From the NCBI RefSeq assembly GCF_949769285.1, contig NZ_OX458331.1, positions 1,116,001 to 1,180,000 of the forward strand: 64,000 bases of DNA, written 5' to 3'. The notes under the pieces were generated by a model. The model was not told the DNA's origin and searched no databases. It saw only the letters and a program-made list of their open reading frames with translations. Source of the DNA: Anaerococcus sp. Marseille-Q7828. GTDB taxonomy: Bacteria; Bacillota; Clostridia; Tissierellales; Peptoniphilaceae. How positions within the stretch are numbered: the stretch's first letter is position 1; every line of letters begins with the position of its first letter. Both the position numbers and the translations under genes were made by a program. Below are positions 17,613 to 25,896 of the stretch, piece by piece.

Positions 17613-17996
17613 ATGAAAAAAATAAGAACAGAAAGAATAGGTGCAGAAGTCCAAAAGGAATTGTCAAAAATCATCAGAGATGACTTAAACGACCCTAGGC
17701 TAGCTGATACCGCTGCTGTTTCTGTGATAGAAGTTAGGGTAACAAATGACCTATCCTTTGCTGATTGCTACATCTCTGTTCTAGGAGATACTAGCAAAAA
17801 AGATGATGTTATAGATGCTCTTAACCAAGCCAAAGGATATATCAAAGTCCTAATAGGGGACAGGATGAGCCTTAGATCTATGCCAGAATTTAGGTTCAAA
17901 CTTGACGAATCTATAGAATATGGTGCATACATGGATAAGCTCATCAAAGAAACAATAGAAAAAGATGAAAGGTCTCATATAGAAGATGAAAATTAG
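17613..17996 (+). CDS. rbfA: Ribosome-binding factor A
   Basis: RbfA is a small KH-fold protein needed for late 30S maturation and cold adaptation. The 127 residues show the family pattern: an N-terminal R.ERIGAEVQKELSKII helix, DPRL, a V.RVTNDLSFADCYIS strand and LRSMPEFRFKLDESIEYG near the end. It starts one base after the infB stop and overlaps nrnA by 11 bases, which points to coupled translation. Confidence 0.94.
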   Translation: MKKIRTERIGAEVQKELSKIIRDDLNDPRLADTAAVSVIEVRVTNDLSFADCYISVLGDTSKKDDVIDALNQAKGYIKVLIGDRMSLRSMPEFRFKLDESIEYGAYMDKLIKETIEKDERSHIEDEN

Positions 17997-18948
17997 CAAA
18001 GAAAAATTAGACAAATTAATGTGCTTTATAGATGAGGCAGAAACTATAGCCATAGCTTCTCATGTGGACCCAGATGGAGATAATCTGGGATCTACCCTTG
18101 GCTTTGCAAGGGCCCTCAGAAATTATGGCAAGGATGTCGATGTTATAGGCCATGATGAGATAGATGATTATTTGAAATTCTTACCTGACTTAGAATATTA
18201 TTCAAAAGATCACAGAGATTCTTATGACCTATTTTTCGTCCTCGATGCATCTGAGATGGAAAGAATTGGAACAGCACTACCAATAGCTCGAAATTCTAAA
18301 AAAACAGCAGTAGTTGATCACCATGTAGGTGGTGGAATCCAAACTGACCTAAATATCATAGTTGATGATTCACCTGCCACTTGTGAACTTATTTATGAAA
18401 TCATAGATAGACTAAATCTTCCTCTAGATAAGATTACAGCAAGCTTACTATTTACAGGAATTGTCACAGATACTGGTAGATTTTTGTATACAAATGTAAC
18501 AGAAAACACCTTTGTGACGGCTGGAAAACTTTCCACAGCTGGTGCTGATATGGAATATATCTACAGAAATTTATACCAATCCAAACCAATCAAAGTAATG
18601 CAATTTGAAAATGAAATGATTGCAAATGCTGAATTTATTGGCAATAAAGTTTTTGCCATAGCATCTAAAGACCTTGTAGAAAAACATGGAGTACAAATTG
18701 GCGATGCAGAAAATGTGGTAAACCAACTAAGAGATTTAGATGGTGTAGATGTTTCTATGATTATCAAAGAATACGGCCCAAATGAATTCAAGGCATCACT
18801 TAGATCAAAAGATGTTGATGTATCAAAAACAGCTCGTGAAAACGGTGGCGGAGGCCATATCAGAGCTAGTGGATTTACAATCTTTGCTGATAACCTAGAC
18901 CAAGCAAGAGATAAAGCCTTAAAGATTTTAGAAAGTATAAATGATTAG
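17986..18948 (+). CDS. nrnA: Bifunctional oligoribonuclease/PAP phosphatase NrnA (DHH family)
   Basis: A DHH/DHHA1 phosphoesterase that degrades oligoribonucleotides of a few bases and dephosphorylates 3'-phosphoadenosine 5'-phosphate. Metal-binding motifs are visible in order: SHVDPDGDNLGS, FFVLDASE, the DHH motif in VVDHHVGGG, and later FTGIVTDTGRF. The C-terminal DHHA1 RNA-binding domain ends in the glycine motif ENGGGGHIRASG. Length (320) is typical. It overlaps rbfA and truB, a common arrangement in Firmicutes. Confidence 0.93.
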   Translation: MKISKEKLDKLMCFIDEAETIAIASHVDPDGDNLGSTLGFARALRNYGKDVDVIGHDEIDDYLKFLPDLEYYSKDHRDSYDLFFVLDASEMERIGTALPIARNSKKTAVVDHHVGGGIQTDLNIIVDDSPATCELIYEIIDRLNLPLDKITASLLFTGIVTDTGRFLYTNVTENTFVTAGKLSTAGADMEYIYRNLYQSKPIKVMQFENEMIANAEFIGNKVFAIASKDLVEKHGVQIGDAENVVNQLRDLDGVDVSMIIKEYGPNEFKASLRSKDVDVSKTARENGGGGHIRASGFTIFADNLDQARDKALKILESIND

Positions 18949-19825
18949 CGGAATATTAAATGTAAACAAAGAAGTCGGCATATCTTCTAACAAATGTGTA
19001 GGCCTTGTTAAAAAAGCCTTAAACACTAAAAAAGTTGGTCACACTGGAACCCTAGACCTTGAAGCAGAAGGAGTTTTGCCAATTGTAATAGGCAAGGCAA
19101 CTAGGGTTTCTGATTTTCTTATGGATGAGAAAAAGGAATACATCACAGAAGCTATATTTGGCTCTCGCACCGATACATTAGATTGGTCAGGCCAAGTAGT
19201 GGAAGGATCTGATAAGACTTTTACAAAAGATGAACTTATAAGTGAGATGGAAAACTTCAAGGGTCAAATCACCCAAGTCCCACCTATGTATTCAGCTATT
19301 AAGATTAACGGAAGTAAGATGTATGACTTGGCTAGAAAGGGTATAGAAGTTGAAAGAAAGACTCGAAAAGTCACAATTTATGATTTTAAGCTCCTAGACT
19401 TTGACTTTCCAAAAGCTACTTTTAAAATCACTTGCTCTAAGGGAACCTATATTAGGACCCTTATAGACGACTTGGGAGAAGCCTTGGGATCTTTTGCCTA
19501 TGTAAATAAGCTCACTAGGTCAAAGGTTGGAGATTTTGTCATAGAAGAAGCCATAAGTTCAGCAGACTTACTGGAAATGGACAAAGATCAAATTTTAAAG
19601 TATATAAAGCCAGTTGATTATGCCCTTAAGGATTACAAAGAGATAAAGCTTGATAAATCTTACTTTAAACAAGCGACAAATGGCATGACTATGAGACTTG
19701 ATGCTTTATACTCTGATGATTTGCTAAGAGTTTATATAGAAGATCAATTCATAGGACTAGGAAAAAATTTTAAAAATGAAGACCGATATTTCCTAAAAAT
19801 GGAGAAAGTATTTTATGAGAAATAA
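18941..19825 (+). CDS. truB: tRNA pseudouridine-55 synthase TruB
   Basis: TruB makes the pseudouridine at position 55 in the T-loop of tRNAs. The N-terminal NVNKEVGISSNKCV is followed by motif KVGHTGTLDLEAEGVLP, whose aspartate (in G-T-L-D) is the catalytic residue. The YSAIKINGSKMYDLARKG segment and CSKGTYIRTLIDDLG motif are also intact. Length is 294 residues. It overlaps nrnA by eight bases and ribF by 11. Confidence 0.95.
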   Translation: MISGILNVNKEVGISSNKCVGLVKKALNTKKVGHTGTLDLEAEGVLPIVIGKATRVSDFLMDEKKEYITEAIFGSRTDTLDWSGQVVEGSDKTFTKDELISEMENFKGQITQVPPMYSAIKINGSKMYDLARKGIEVERKTRKVTIYDFKLLDFDFPKATFKITCSKGTYIRTLIDDLGEALGSFAYVNKLTRSKVGDFVIEEAISSADLLEMDKDQILKYIKPVDYALKDYKEIKLDKSYFKQATNGMTMRLDALYSDDLLRVYIEDQFIGLGKNFKNEDRYFLKMEKVFYEK

Positions 19826-20753
19826 TATAAAAGTAGTAGACCTTGACCAAGGACTTACTGATGTAGAAGCTAAGGTAGTCTCCCTTGGCAACTTCGATGG
19901 AGTCCATATTGGCCATCAAAAACTAATGCAAACAAATATTGACCTGGCAAAATCTATGAATCTAGTTCCTTCGGTTTTGCTTTTTAAGGAAAATAGCAAG
20001 AAAACTCTAACTAAGGAATCCCTATATCTTACAAGTATAGATGATAAGATTGAGATGCTTGCAGATATGGGTATAGAAGATTTTTGTATATTAGAATTTA
20101 ACGACAAATTTAAATCACTTTCCCCATTAGAATTTATTAGAGATATCTTATATAAAAAGTTAAACACAAAAGTAGTCGTTGTTGGTGGAGACTATAGATT
20201 TGGCAAAAATGCTTCTGGAAATGTGGATGTGCTCAAAAAATATGAAGAAGAATTTTCTTACAAGACCAAGGTAGTTGATTTTATCTACGATGGTGATAAA
20301 AAAGTATCTTCTGGAACAATAAGAGAACTTATAAAAGAAGCTGAAATTGCAAAGGCCAATGAGTATTTGGATAGACCTTATCAAATAAGAGGATTTGTGA
20401 CCCATGGCTACAAAAGAGGCAGAACTTTAAACTTTCCAACTGCAAACCTTAAGTTAAATTACGACTATGTAATACCGGCAGATGGAGTATATCTGACACG
20501 TGTTAATGTCAAAGGTAAAGCTCATTTTGCCCTAACCAACATTGGCAAAAACCCTACTTTTGAAAATATGGATAGGAAAATCGAAACTTATATACTTGAT
20601 TTCTCAGATGAAATATATGATGAATTGATTTCTTTAGAATTTTTGGAGTTTTTCAGAGGAGACTACAAATTTAATAGTGCTGAAGAGCTTATAGAGCAGA
20701 TGGAAACTGACAAAAAAATGGCCTACGATACTATAAAAAATAAGTATTTGTAA
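19815..20753 (+). CDS. ribF: Bifunctional riboflavin kinase/FAD synthetase
   Basis: RibF phosphorylates riboflavin to FMN and adenylates FMN to FAD. The N-terminal nucleotidyltransferase domain begins with SLGNFDGVHIGHQKL, the HxGH-type signature, and continues to SSGTIRELIKE. The C-terminal flavokinase domain has the GRTLNFPTANL motif (about residue 195) and IGKNPTF. Length 312 is standard. It is the last gene of the rimP operon. Its flavins would serve the flavin-dependent Rnf subunits encoded later in the window. Confidence 0.95.
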   Translation: MRNNIKVVDLDQGLTDVEAKVVSLGNFDGVHIGHQKLMQTNIDLAKSMNLVPSVLLFKENSKKTLTKESLYLTSIDDKIEMLADMGIEDFCILEFNDKFKSLSPLEFIRDILYKKLNTKVVVVGGDYRFGKNASGNVDVLKKYEEEFSYKTKVVDFIYDGDKKVSSGTIRELIKEAEIAKANEYLDRPYQIRGFVTHGYKRGRTLNFPTANLKLNYDYVIPADGVYLTRVNVKGKAHFALTNIGKNPTFENMDRKIETYILDFSDEIYDELISLEFLEFFRGDYKFNSAEELIEQMETDKKMAYDTIKNKYL

Positions 20754-20755
20754 TC

Positions 20756-20784
20756 TTTACAAATGCTTTTTTTATTGGTATAAT
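20756..20784 (+). promoter_or_regulatory. Promoter of rpsO
   Basis: TTTACA (20756-20761) and a perfect TATAAT (20779-20784) are separated by 17 bases. The promoter starts three bases after the ribF stop. Confidence 0.8.
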
Positions 20785-20794
20785 AGCTAAAGTA

Positions 20795-20838
20795 CCTAGG
20801 CTCAGTGATTGAAACCTCGACTTTTACCGGGCTTAAGG
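20795..20838 (+). promoter_or_regulatory. Structured rpsO leader, candidate S15 autoregulatory element
   Basis: CCTAGGCTC (20795-20803) pairs with GGGCTTAAGG (20829-20838), with one bulge and two wobble pairs, closing a 25-base inner region. The helix lies between the rpsO promoter and its ribosome site. Ribosomal protein S15 represses its own mRNA through leader structures in several bacterial groups, so this is a plausible S15-binding site; whether it matches a described class was not testable by eye. Confidence 0.5.
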
Positions 20839-20861
20839 CAAATATAATAACGGAGGAAATT

Positions 20862-21128
20862 ATGTTAACATTAGAAAAGAAACAAGAACTAATCAAAGAA
20901 TACCAATTAGAAGAAGGAGACACAGGTTCTCCAGAAGTACAAATAGCTATTTTAAGCTACAGAATTAAAGATTTAACAGAGCACCTTAAGGCTAATCCAA
21001 AAGATCACTCATCAAGAAGAGGACTTTTCAAAATGATTAGACGTAGAAGAGGTTTACTAAACTACTTAAAAGATAATGATATTGATAGATACAGATCAAT
21101 AATCGAAAGAGTAGGAATCAGAGGTTAA
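20862..21128 (+). CDS. rpsO: Ribosomal protein S15
   Basis: This 88-residue primary-binding protein of the 30S subunit contacts the 16S rRNA three-way junction and bridges to 50S. It carries the conserved [35 protein letters not shown] and [10 protein letters not shown] segments. The frame is open further upstream, but the ATG at 20862 has a perfect GGAGG site and gives the universal S15 N-terminus. It has its own promoter and structured leader and is followed by a hairpin before pnp, the common rpsO-pnp arrangement. Confidence 0.97.
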   Translation: MLTLEKKQELIKEYQLEEGDTGSPEVQIAILSYRIKDLTEHLKANPKDHSSRRGLFKMIRRRRGLLNYLKDNDIDRYRSIIERVGIRG

Positions 21129-21133
21129 TTATT

Positions 21134-21160
21134 GGCGGGGTTATACCCGCCTTATTTTTT
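21134..21160 (+). terminator. Terminator/attenuator between rpsO and pnp
   Basis: Arms GGCGGG and CCCGCC around GTTATA, followed by TTATTTTTT. pnp has no other obvious promoter in this 43-base gap, so partial read-through, or processing as in other rpsO-pnp operons, is likely. Confidence 0.75.
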
Positions 21161-21171
21161 AGGGAGAAATT

Positions 21172-23352
21172 ATGGAAAAAAATTACAAGTATAGTTCAAA
21201 TCACGGCTTTGATCTAGATGTGACAATAGGAAAATTTGCAGAACAAGCCAACGGAGAATGTTACATAAAAAGTGGGGATACATCCCTTTTAGTAACAGCA
21301 GTAGCAAGCGAAAAACCAAGAGAGGGCATAGACTTTTTTCCTCTAATTTGTGATTTCCAAGAAAAGCTATATGCTGTAGGGAAAATACCAGGTGGGTTCT
21401 TAAAAAGAGAAGGTAAGGCAAGTGATGAAGCAACCCTTATCAGCCGCCAAATGGATAGACCACTAAGACCACTTTTCCCTGAAAACTACTATAACGACGT
21501 TCAAGTCATTGCAACAGTATTTTCTATGGATGAAGATAACAAGCCAGACTGCCTATCTACAATAGGCGCAAGCATTGCCCTTGGCATATCTGACATACCA
21601 TTTAATGGGCCTGTTGCAGCAGTATCTGTAGGCTATGTGGATGGAGAATATATCATCAATCCAAACGAAGCACAAAGAGAAAAATCACTGCTTGAGCTTA
21701 CAGTTGCAGGTAGCAAGGATGCTATAAATATGGTGGAAGCTGGAGCAAACGAGCTTACTGAAGATAAAATGCTTGAAGCAATGCTAATAGCTCATGAAGA
21801 GATTGGCCATATTTGTGACTTTATCCAAACAATAATTGACGAAATAGGCAAAGAGAAAAATATGGTGGAAGTAATAGTTCCATCTGAGCTAGAAGAAAAA
21901 ATCATAGCAGAGTATTCTGAAGCTATTAAAGGCTCTATCAGAACAACTGATAAAATGGAACGTGGAGAAGCTATCTTTAATATAGAAGAAGCAGCCAAAG
22001 AAAAATTCCTAGAAGACTATCCAGAAAGTGAAGATGAAATCCACAGAGTCATTGATGATATCATGAAAAAAGAAGTTCGTCGTATGATTTCTATTGATAA
22101 GATCAGACCAGATGGACGTCAAATGAAAGAAATCAGACCACTTTCAGCAGAAGTTAGTACACTACCTAGAGTTCACGGATCAGGTTTATTCAAGAGAGGT
22201 CAAACACAAGTATTATCTGTAGTAACCCTTGGTTCACCAGCAGATGTACAAATCATTGATGGCCTAAACCGCAAAGAAATCCAAAAACGCTACATGCACC
22301 AATACAACTTCCCACCATTTTCAGTAGGGGATATCAAACCACTAAGAGCTCCTGGCCGTCGTGAAATAGGACACGGTCGTTTGGCAGAACGTGCACTTAT
22401 TCCAGTTTTGCCAGAATTAAGTGAGTTCCCTTATACAATTAGGGTTGTTTCTGAAGTATTATCTTCAAATGGTTCAAGTTCTCAAGCATCAATCTGTGGT
22501 TCAACCCTATCACTAATGGATGCAGGTGTTCCAATCAAAAAACCAGTAGCAGGTATAGCTATGGGTCTTATAAAAGAAGAAGATTCTATTTCAATCCTTA
22601 CAGATATCCAAGGTCTAGAAGACCACTTAGGAGATATGGACTTTAAGGTAGCTGGTACACGTGATGGTATCACAGCTTTACAAATGGATATGAAAATATC
22701 AGGAATCACAAGAGAAGTCCTAGAAGAATCTCTAGCAAATGCCAAAGAAGCTAGGATGCAAATCCTTGACTTAATAGAATCAACTATCCAAAACCCACGT
22801 GAAGACATATCAGAGTTTGCACCAAGACTATTTACCATAGACATAGACCCAGAAAAGGTTCGTGATGTAATTGGTTCTGGTGGAAAGACAATCAACAAAA
22901 TCATCGATGAAACTGGAGTAACTATAGAAACAGAAGATGATGGACACATTACAGTTGCATCAGTAGATGGTGAAAGTGGTAAACGTGCCATAGAAATGAT
23001 CAAATCTATTGTAACAGATCCAAAAGCTGGCGATGTTTACACTGGCAAAGTTACAAGGATAATGAACTTTGGTGCCTTTGTAGAAATTGCTATTGGCAAA
23101 GAAGGCCTACTTCACATATCTCAAATAGATCACAAACGTGTTGGCAAGGTCGAAGATGTTCTAAGTGTTGGAGATGAAGTAAAGGTAGAAGTTACAGAAA
23201 TCGACAAACAAGGTAGAATTAATCTTTCAAGAAAAGCCCTTCTTCCAAAACCAGAAAGAGATGAAAAGGAAGAAAGACAAGATAGAAAAGAGAGACCAAG
23301 AAAACAAGAAGCTTGGCCAGCAGATGAAGATCCAAGAGACCACAATAATTAA
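21172..23352 (+). CDS. pnp: Polyribonucleotide nucleotidyltransferase (PNPase)
   Basis: This 3'-5' phosphorolytic exoribonuclease trims and decays RNA as a homotrimer. The 726-residue protein has two RNase PH-like cores. The second is catalytic and shows GRRE.GHGRLAERALIPVLP and the acidic segment GDMDFKVAGT. A KH domain follows (VIGSGGKTINKIIDETG, about residue 566), then an S1 domain (VYTGKVTRIMNFGAFVEI, about 622) and a charged Glu/Arg/Lys tail. An AGGGAGA site precedes the ATG. Its own terminator hairpin has been split by an IS3-type insertion 24 bases after the stop. Confidence 0.97.
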   Translation: MEKNYKYSSNHGFDLDVTIGKFAEQANGECYIKSGDTSLLVTAVASEKPREGIDFFPLICDFQEKLYAVGKIPGGFLKREGKASDEATLISRQMDRPLRPLFPENYYNDVQVIATVFSMDEDNKPDCLSTIGASIALGISDIPFNGPVAAVSVGYVDGEYIINPNEAQREKSLLELTVAGSKDAINMVEAGANELTEDKMLEAMLIAHEEIGHICDFIQTIIDEIGKEKNMVEVIVPSELEEKIIAEYSEAIKGSIRTTDKMERGEAIFNIEEAAKEKFLEDYPESEDEIHRVIDDIMKKEVRRMISIDKIRPDGRQMKEIRPLSAEVSTLPRVHGSGLFKRGQTQVLSVVTLGSPADVQIIDGLNRKEIQKRYMHQYNFPPFSVGDIKPLRAPGRREIGHGRLAERALIPVLPELSEFPYTIRVVSEVLSSNGSSSQASICGSTLSLMDAGVPIKKPVAGIAMGLIKEEDSISILTDIQGLEDHLGDMDFKVAGTRDGITALQMDMKISGITREVLEESLANAKEARMQILDLIESTIQNPREDISEFAPRLFTIDIDPEKVRDVIGSGGKTINKIIDETGVTIETEDDGHITVASVDGESGKRAIEMIKSIVTDPKAGDVYTGKVTRIMNFGAFVEIAIGKEGLLHISQIDHKRVGKVEDVLSVGDEVKVEVTEIDKQGRINLSRKALLPKPERDEKEERQDRKERPRKQEAWPADEDPRDHNN

Positions 23353-23358
23353 AAAAAT

Positions 23359-23373
23359 AATCGGTTTTAAGCT
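23359..23373 (+). terminator. Left arm of the pnp terminator, separated by an IS insertion
   Basis: AATCGGTTTTAAGCT here pairs with AGCTTAGGCCGATT at 24848-24861. With the IS removed and one ATG copy kept, the site reads as a perfect small hairpin with an ATG triloop and a following T-run. The functional terminator is now broken by 1.47 kb. Confidence 0.8.
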
Positions 23374-23424
23374 ATGTGATATGTACCCTCTTTACTGGAC
23401 AAACCAGTAAGGAGGGTGTTTTTT

Positions 23425-23991
23425 ATGAAATATAGTTATGAATTCAAAAAAGAATGTGTACAGTTGTATAGGGAAGGTAAATGGCCTGATACACCTGAAG
23501 GGACCACCGAAAAAAACTTTCATGATTCAATTAGAATATGGTTTAAGTTAGAAGAACTTCATGGACCAGAAATTTTAAAACATGGAAATAATATCAATTG
23601 GACACCTGATGAGAAGTTAGAAATGGTATCTAAGGTATTAGCTGGAAATTCAATAAAGTCTGTAGCAATTGAATACGGAATTAATGATGGACAACTCTAT
23701 TCATGGGTTAACAAGTATAAAAATTATGGATATAATGGTCTTGTTAATAAAAAGAAAGGCCGTAAATCTAAAAATACAAGTATGAAAAGTAAAAATAACC
23801 ATAAAGTAAAAGAACTTAATGAATCTGAAAGAGAAGAACTAATAAGACTTAGAGCAGAGAATGAATATATAAAGGCAGAAAATGAAATAATAAAAAAAGA
23901 GATCGCCTTGAGAGAAGAACGTTACGCTGCGCAACTCAAGGCGAAAAAGCAGCGATTGTCAAAGAACTCAAAGAAAAAGGATACAAACTAA
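23425..23991 (+). CDS. IS3-family transposase OrfA
   Basis: The 188-residue DNA-binding part of an IS3-type transposase. The N-terminal segment MKYSYEFKKECVQLYREGKW and a second helix-turn-helix (about 55-95, KLEMVSKVLAGNSIKSVAIEYG...SWVNKYK) should recognise the terminal repeats. A C-terminal leucine-zipper-like coiled coil (RLRAENEYIKAENEIIKKE) follows, as expected for multimerisation. The ATG has a GGAGGG site eight bases before it; a GTG at 23416 is in frame but overlaps that site. The frame runs over orfB, and an A7 run (23892-23898) would allow the -1 frameshift that makes the OrfAB fusion. Confidence 0.88.
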   Translation: MKYSYEFKKECVQLYREGKWPDTPEGTTEKNFHDSIRIWFKLEELHGPEILKHGNNINWTPDEKLEMVSKVLAGNSIKSVAIEYGINDGQLYSWVNKYKNYGYNGLVNKKKGRKSKNTSMKSKNNHKVKELNESEREELIRLRAENEYIKAENEIIKKEIALREERYAAQLKAKKQRLSKNSKKKDTN

Positions 23992-24809
23992 AATATCTTT
24001 TAATAGCTATTGATATGCCAAGGTCAACATACTATTTTGAAATAAATAAAGTTGATAAGATAAAAAATAAGAATAGTCATATCGCAGATAAAATAACCCA
24101 AATATTTAACTTACACAAAGGCAGATATGGAGTAAGAAGAGTATATATGGAGTTGGTAAATCAAGGTTATGTCATAAATCATAAAAGAGTGCAAAGGATA
24201 ATGCATGAGTTAAAGCTATTCGGAAAAAGGTCTAAAGAAAAATACCACTCATATAAGGGGAAGGTAGGTAAAGTAGCTGATAATATAATAAATAGAGATT
24301 TTAAGGCAGATAGACCTCTACAAAAATGGGCCACTGATGTATCAGAATTTAAATTTTCTTGGGGTAAATGCTACATCTCTCCAATACTTGATATGTATAC
24401 AAATGAGATAATATCTTATGACTTATCCTTACGCCCTAATTTAAAACAAATATCTAATATGTTAGAAAAAGCATTTAACAAATTTCCGAAACTAAATAAT
24501 CTGATACTACATTCAGATCAAGGATGGCAATACCAACATAAATACTATGTGAATGAGCTTAAAAAACATGACATAAGACAATCAATGTCAAGGAAGGGAA
24601 ATTGCTATGATAACTCCATTATGGAGACATTCTTTGGAAGATTAAAAAATGAAATTTATTATGGTTATGAAAAGAGCTATAGCTCTTTTGAAGAATTTTC
24701 GAGAGCAATAGAGGAATATATTGATTATTACAATAACGAGAGAATTCAATCCAAAACAAAATGGATGCCACCTACAAAGTATAGGTTAGCATCCACTACA
24801 ATTAGTTAA
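23886..24809 (+). CDS. IS3-family transposase OrfB (DDE integrase domain)
   Basis: The catalytic half of the transposase, given from where its frame opens. The first ATG is at 24015, but conserved OrfB sequence (AAIVKELKEKGYKLKYLL) lies upstream of it, so the product is most likely the frameshifted OrfAB fusion. An HTH_21-like segment (HKGRYGVRRVYMEL) precedes the rve-type catalytic core. The core has TDVSEF (first D), LHSDQGWQYQ (second D) and SRKGNCYDNSIMETFFGRLK (catalytic E). No stop or frameshift damages the core. Confidence 0.85.
   Translation, partial: NNKKRDRLERRTLRCATQGEKAAIVKELKEKGYKLKYLLIAIDMPRSTYYFEINKVDKIKNKNSHIADKITQIFNLHKGRYGVRRVYMELVNQGYVINHKRVQRIMHELKLFGKRSKEKYHSYKGKVGKVADNIINRDFKADRPLQKWATDVSEFKFSWGKCYISPILDMYTNEIISYDLSLRPNLKQISNMLEKAFNKFPKLNNLILHSDQGWQYQHKYYVNELKKHDIRQSMSRKGNCYDNSIMETFFGRLKNEIYYGYEKSYSSFEEFSRAIEEYIDYYNNERIQSKTKWMPPTKYRLASTTIS
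23892..23898 (+). other. Slippery heptamer A-AAA-AAA for -1 frameshifting (orfA to orfB)
   Basis: Seven adenines followed by G, in orfA phase A-AAA-AAA-G, stand just inside the open part of the orfB frame, which opens after a TGA at 23883-23885. IS3-family elements typically use such A-rich slips to make the full-length OrfAB transposase. Confidence 0.7.
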
Positions 24810-24847
24810 TTAAATATTGTGTCCAGTTTTATGGGTACACATCAATG

Positions 24848-24865
24848 AGCTTAGGCCGATTTTTT
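24848..24865 (+). terminator. Right arm and T-run of the split pnp terminator
   Basis: AGCTTAGGCCGATT followed by TTTTT is complementary to 23359-23373. It lies directly after the ATG target duplication, showing that the insertion hit the loop of the hairpin. Confidence 0.8.
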
Positions 24866-24956
24866 AATTGTAAAATATTGGTTAATATAAAGTAAAATTT
24901 ATGTTAATTTTATTAGATATTAAAAAATAATGATATAATTTTCCTAGGAGGATCCT

Positions 24957-25895
24957 ATGGACAATATTATTGAAGTAAGGGGCTTGGTAAAGTCTTATAA
25001 AAAACTAAAAGCAGTCGATAATCTAAACTTAGATGTCAAAAAGGGAGAAATCTTAGGTTTGCTGGGCCCAAATGGTTCAGGTAAGTCAACGACGATAAAT
25101 TGTATGCTTGCCTTACTTTCTAAGGATAGTGGGTCTATTAAGATTTATGGCAAAGAAATGACCCCGGAATCCTATGACATAAAGGCAAAAATTGGGGTGG
25201 TTTTTCAAGATGTAGGTGTCTATGAAGAGCTTAGCGTCTATGAAAATATTGATTATTTTTGTGGCCTCTACATAAAAGATAAAAACAAAAGAAAAGAGCT
25301 TGTAGGAGAGGCTTGTGATTTGGTTGGTCTCAATGACTTCTTGAAATTTAAACCAAAAGAGCTTTCTGGTGGACTCTTAAGAAGACTAAACATAGCCTGT
25401 GGTATAGCCCACAAGCCAGAAATCATTATTTTTGATGAACCGACAGTTGCTGTCGATCCTCAATCTAGAAATAATATCTTGGAGGGGATCAAAAAATTAA
25501 ATCAAGATGGAGCTACAATAATATACACTTCTCACTATATGGATGAAGTAGAAGAGCTCTGTGATTACATAGTAATTATTGATAGGGGCCAGGTCATAGC
25601 CAAGGGTACAAAAGAAAGTCTCAAAGATTTGATAGATATAAATGAGAAAGTATCATTTGCAAGTGATAAGCTAAGTGATGATAATTTAGAGAAAATAAAG
25701 GCAATGGATCATCTTATAGATATAGAATATAAGGATGGTTTCTATCATTTAAACTTTGCTCATGGTAAAAATAACCTTATAAATTTGATTGATTTCTTTA
25801 ATCAAAACTCTTTAGAGTACGATGATTTGACTAGCCAATCTCCGAGTCTTAACGATGTATTTTTGTCTCTTACAGGCAAAGAATTGAGGGACTAG
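24957..25895 (+). CDS. ABC transporter ATP-binding protein
   Basis: The ATPase subunit of an ABC-2 type exporter. The 312-residue protein has Walker A GPNGSGKST (about 38-46), the Q-loop in VVFQDVGVYEEL, a signature LSGGLLRRL (the usual Q of LSGGQ is L here, as in some members of this group), Walker B IIIFDEPTVAVDP and the switch histidine in YTSHYMDE. A C-terminal extension of about 90 residues is common in drug/lantibiotic-type ATPases. A TATAAT (24934-24939) and a GGAGG site lie just upstream. It is cotranscribed with two permease genes; the substrate is unknown. Confidence 0.92.
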   Translation: MDNIIEVRGLVKSYKKLKAVDNLNLDVKKGEILGLLGPNGSGKSTTINCMLALLSKDSGSIKIYGKEMTPESYDIKAKIGVVFQDVGVYEELSVYENIDYFCGLYIKDKNKRKELVGEACDLVGLNDFLKFKPKELSGGLLRRLNIACGIAHKPEIIIFDEPTVAVDPQSRNNILEGIKKLNQDGATIIYTSHYMDEVEELCDYIVIIDRGQVIAKGTKESLKDLIDINEKVSFASDKLSDDNLEKIKAMDHLIDIEYKDGFYHLNFAHGKNNLINLIDFFNQNSLEYDDLTSQSPSLNDVFLSLTGKELRD

Positions 25896-25896
25896 G

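Larger units (their letters stand above)
23377..24844 (+). mobile_element. Complete IS3-family insertion sequence (1468 bp) inside the pnp terminator
   Basis: The ends are related inverted repeats: left TGATATGTACCCTC..., right (reverse complement) TGATGTGTACCCAT..., both continuing to an ACTGGACA block. The element is flanked by a 3-base target duplication ATG at 23374-23376 and 24845-24847. It carries two partly overlapping reading frames, orfA and orfB, with an A7 slippery run between them, and all DDE residues are present, so it could be active. Just inside the left end a small hairpin (TTACTGG/CCAGTAA, 23392-23410) precedes the orfA ribosome site. A 287-base internally deleted relative lies at 44289-44575. 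Confidence 0.93.

Noticed and set aside
22482-23003. 173-codon antisense frame within pnp, and similar long antisense frames in polC, ispG and ftsK
   Set aside because: They lie opposite strongly conserved genes, lack ribosome sites and have the serine/isoleucine-rich composition typical of antisense shadows.
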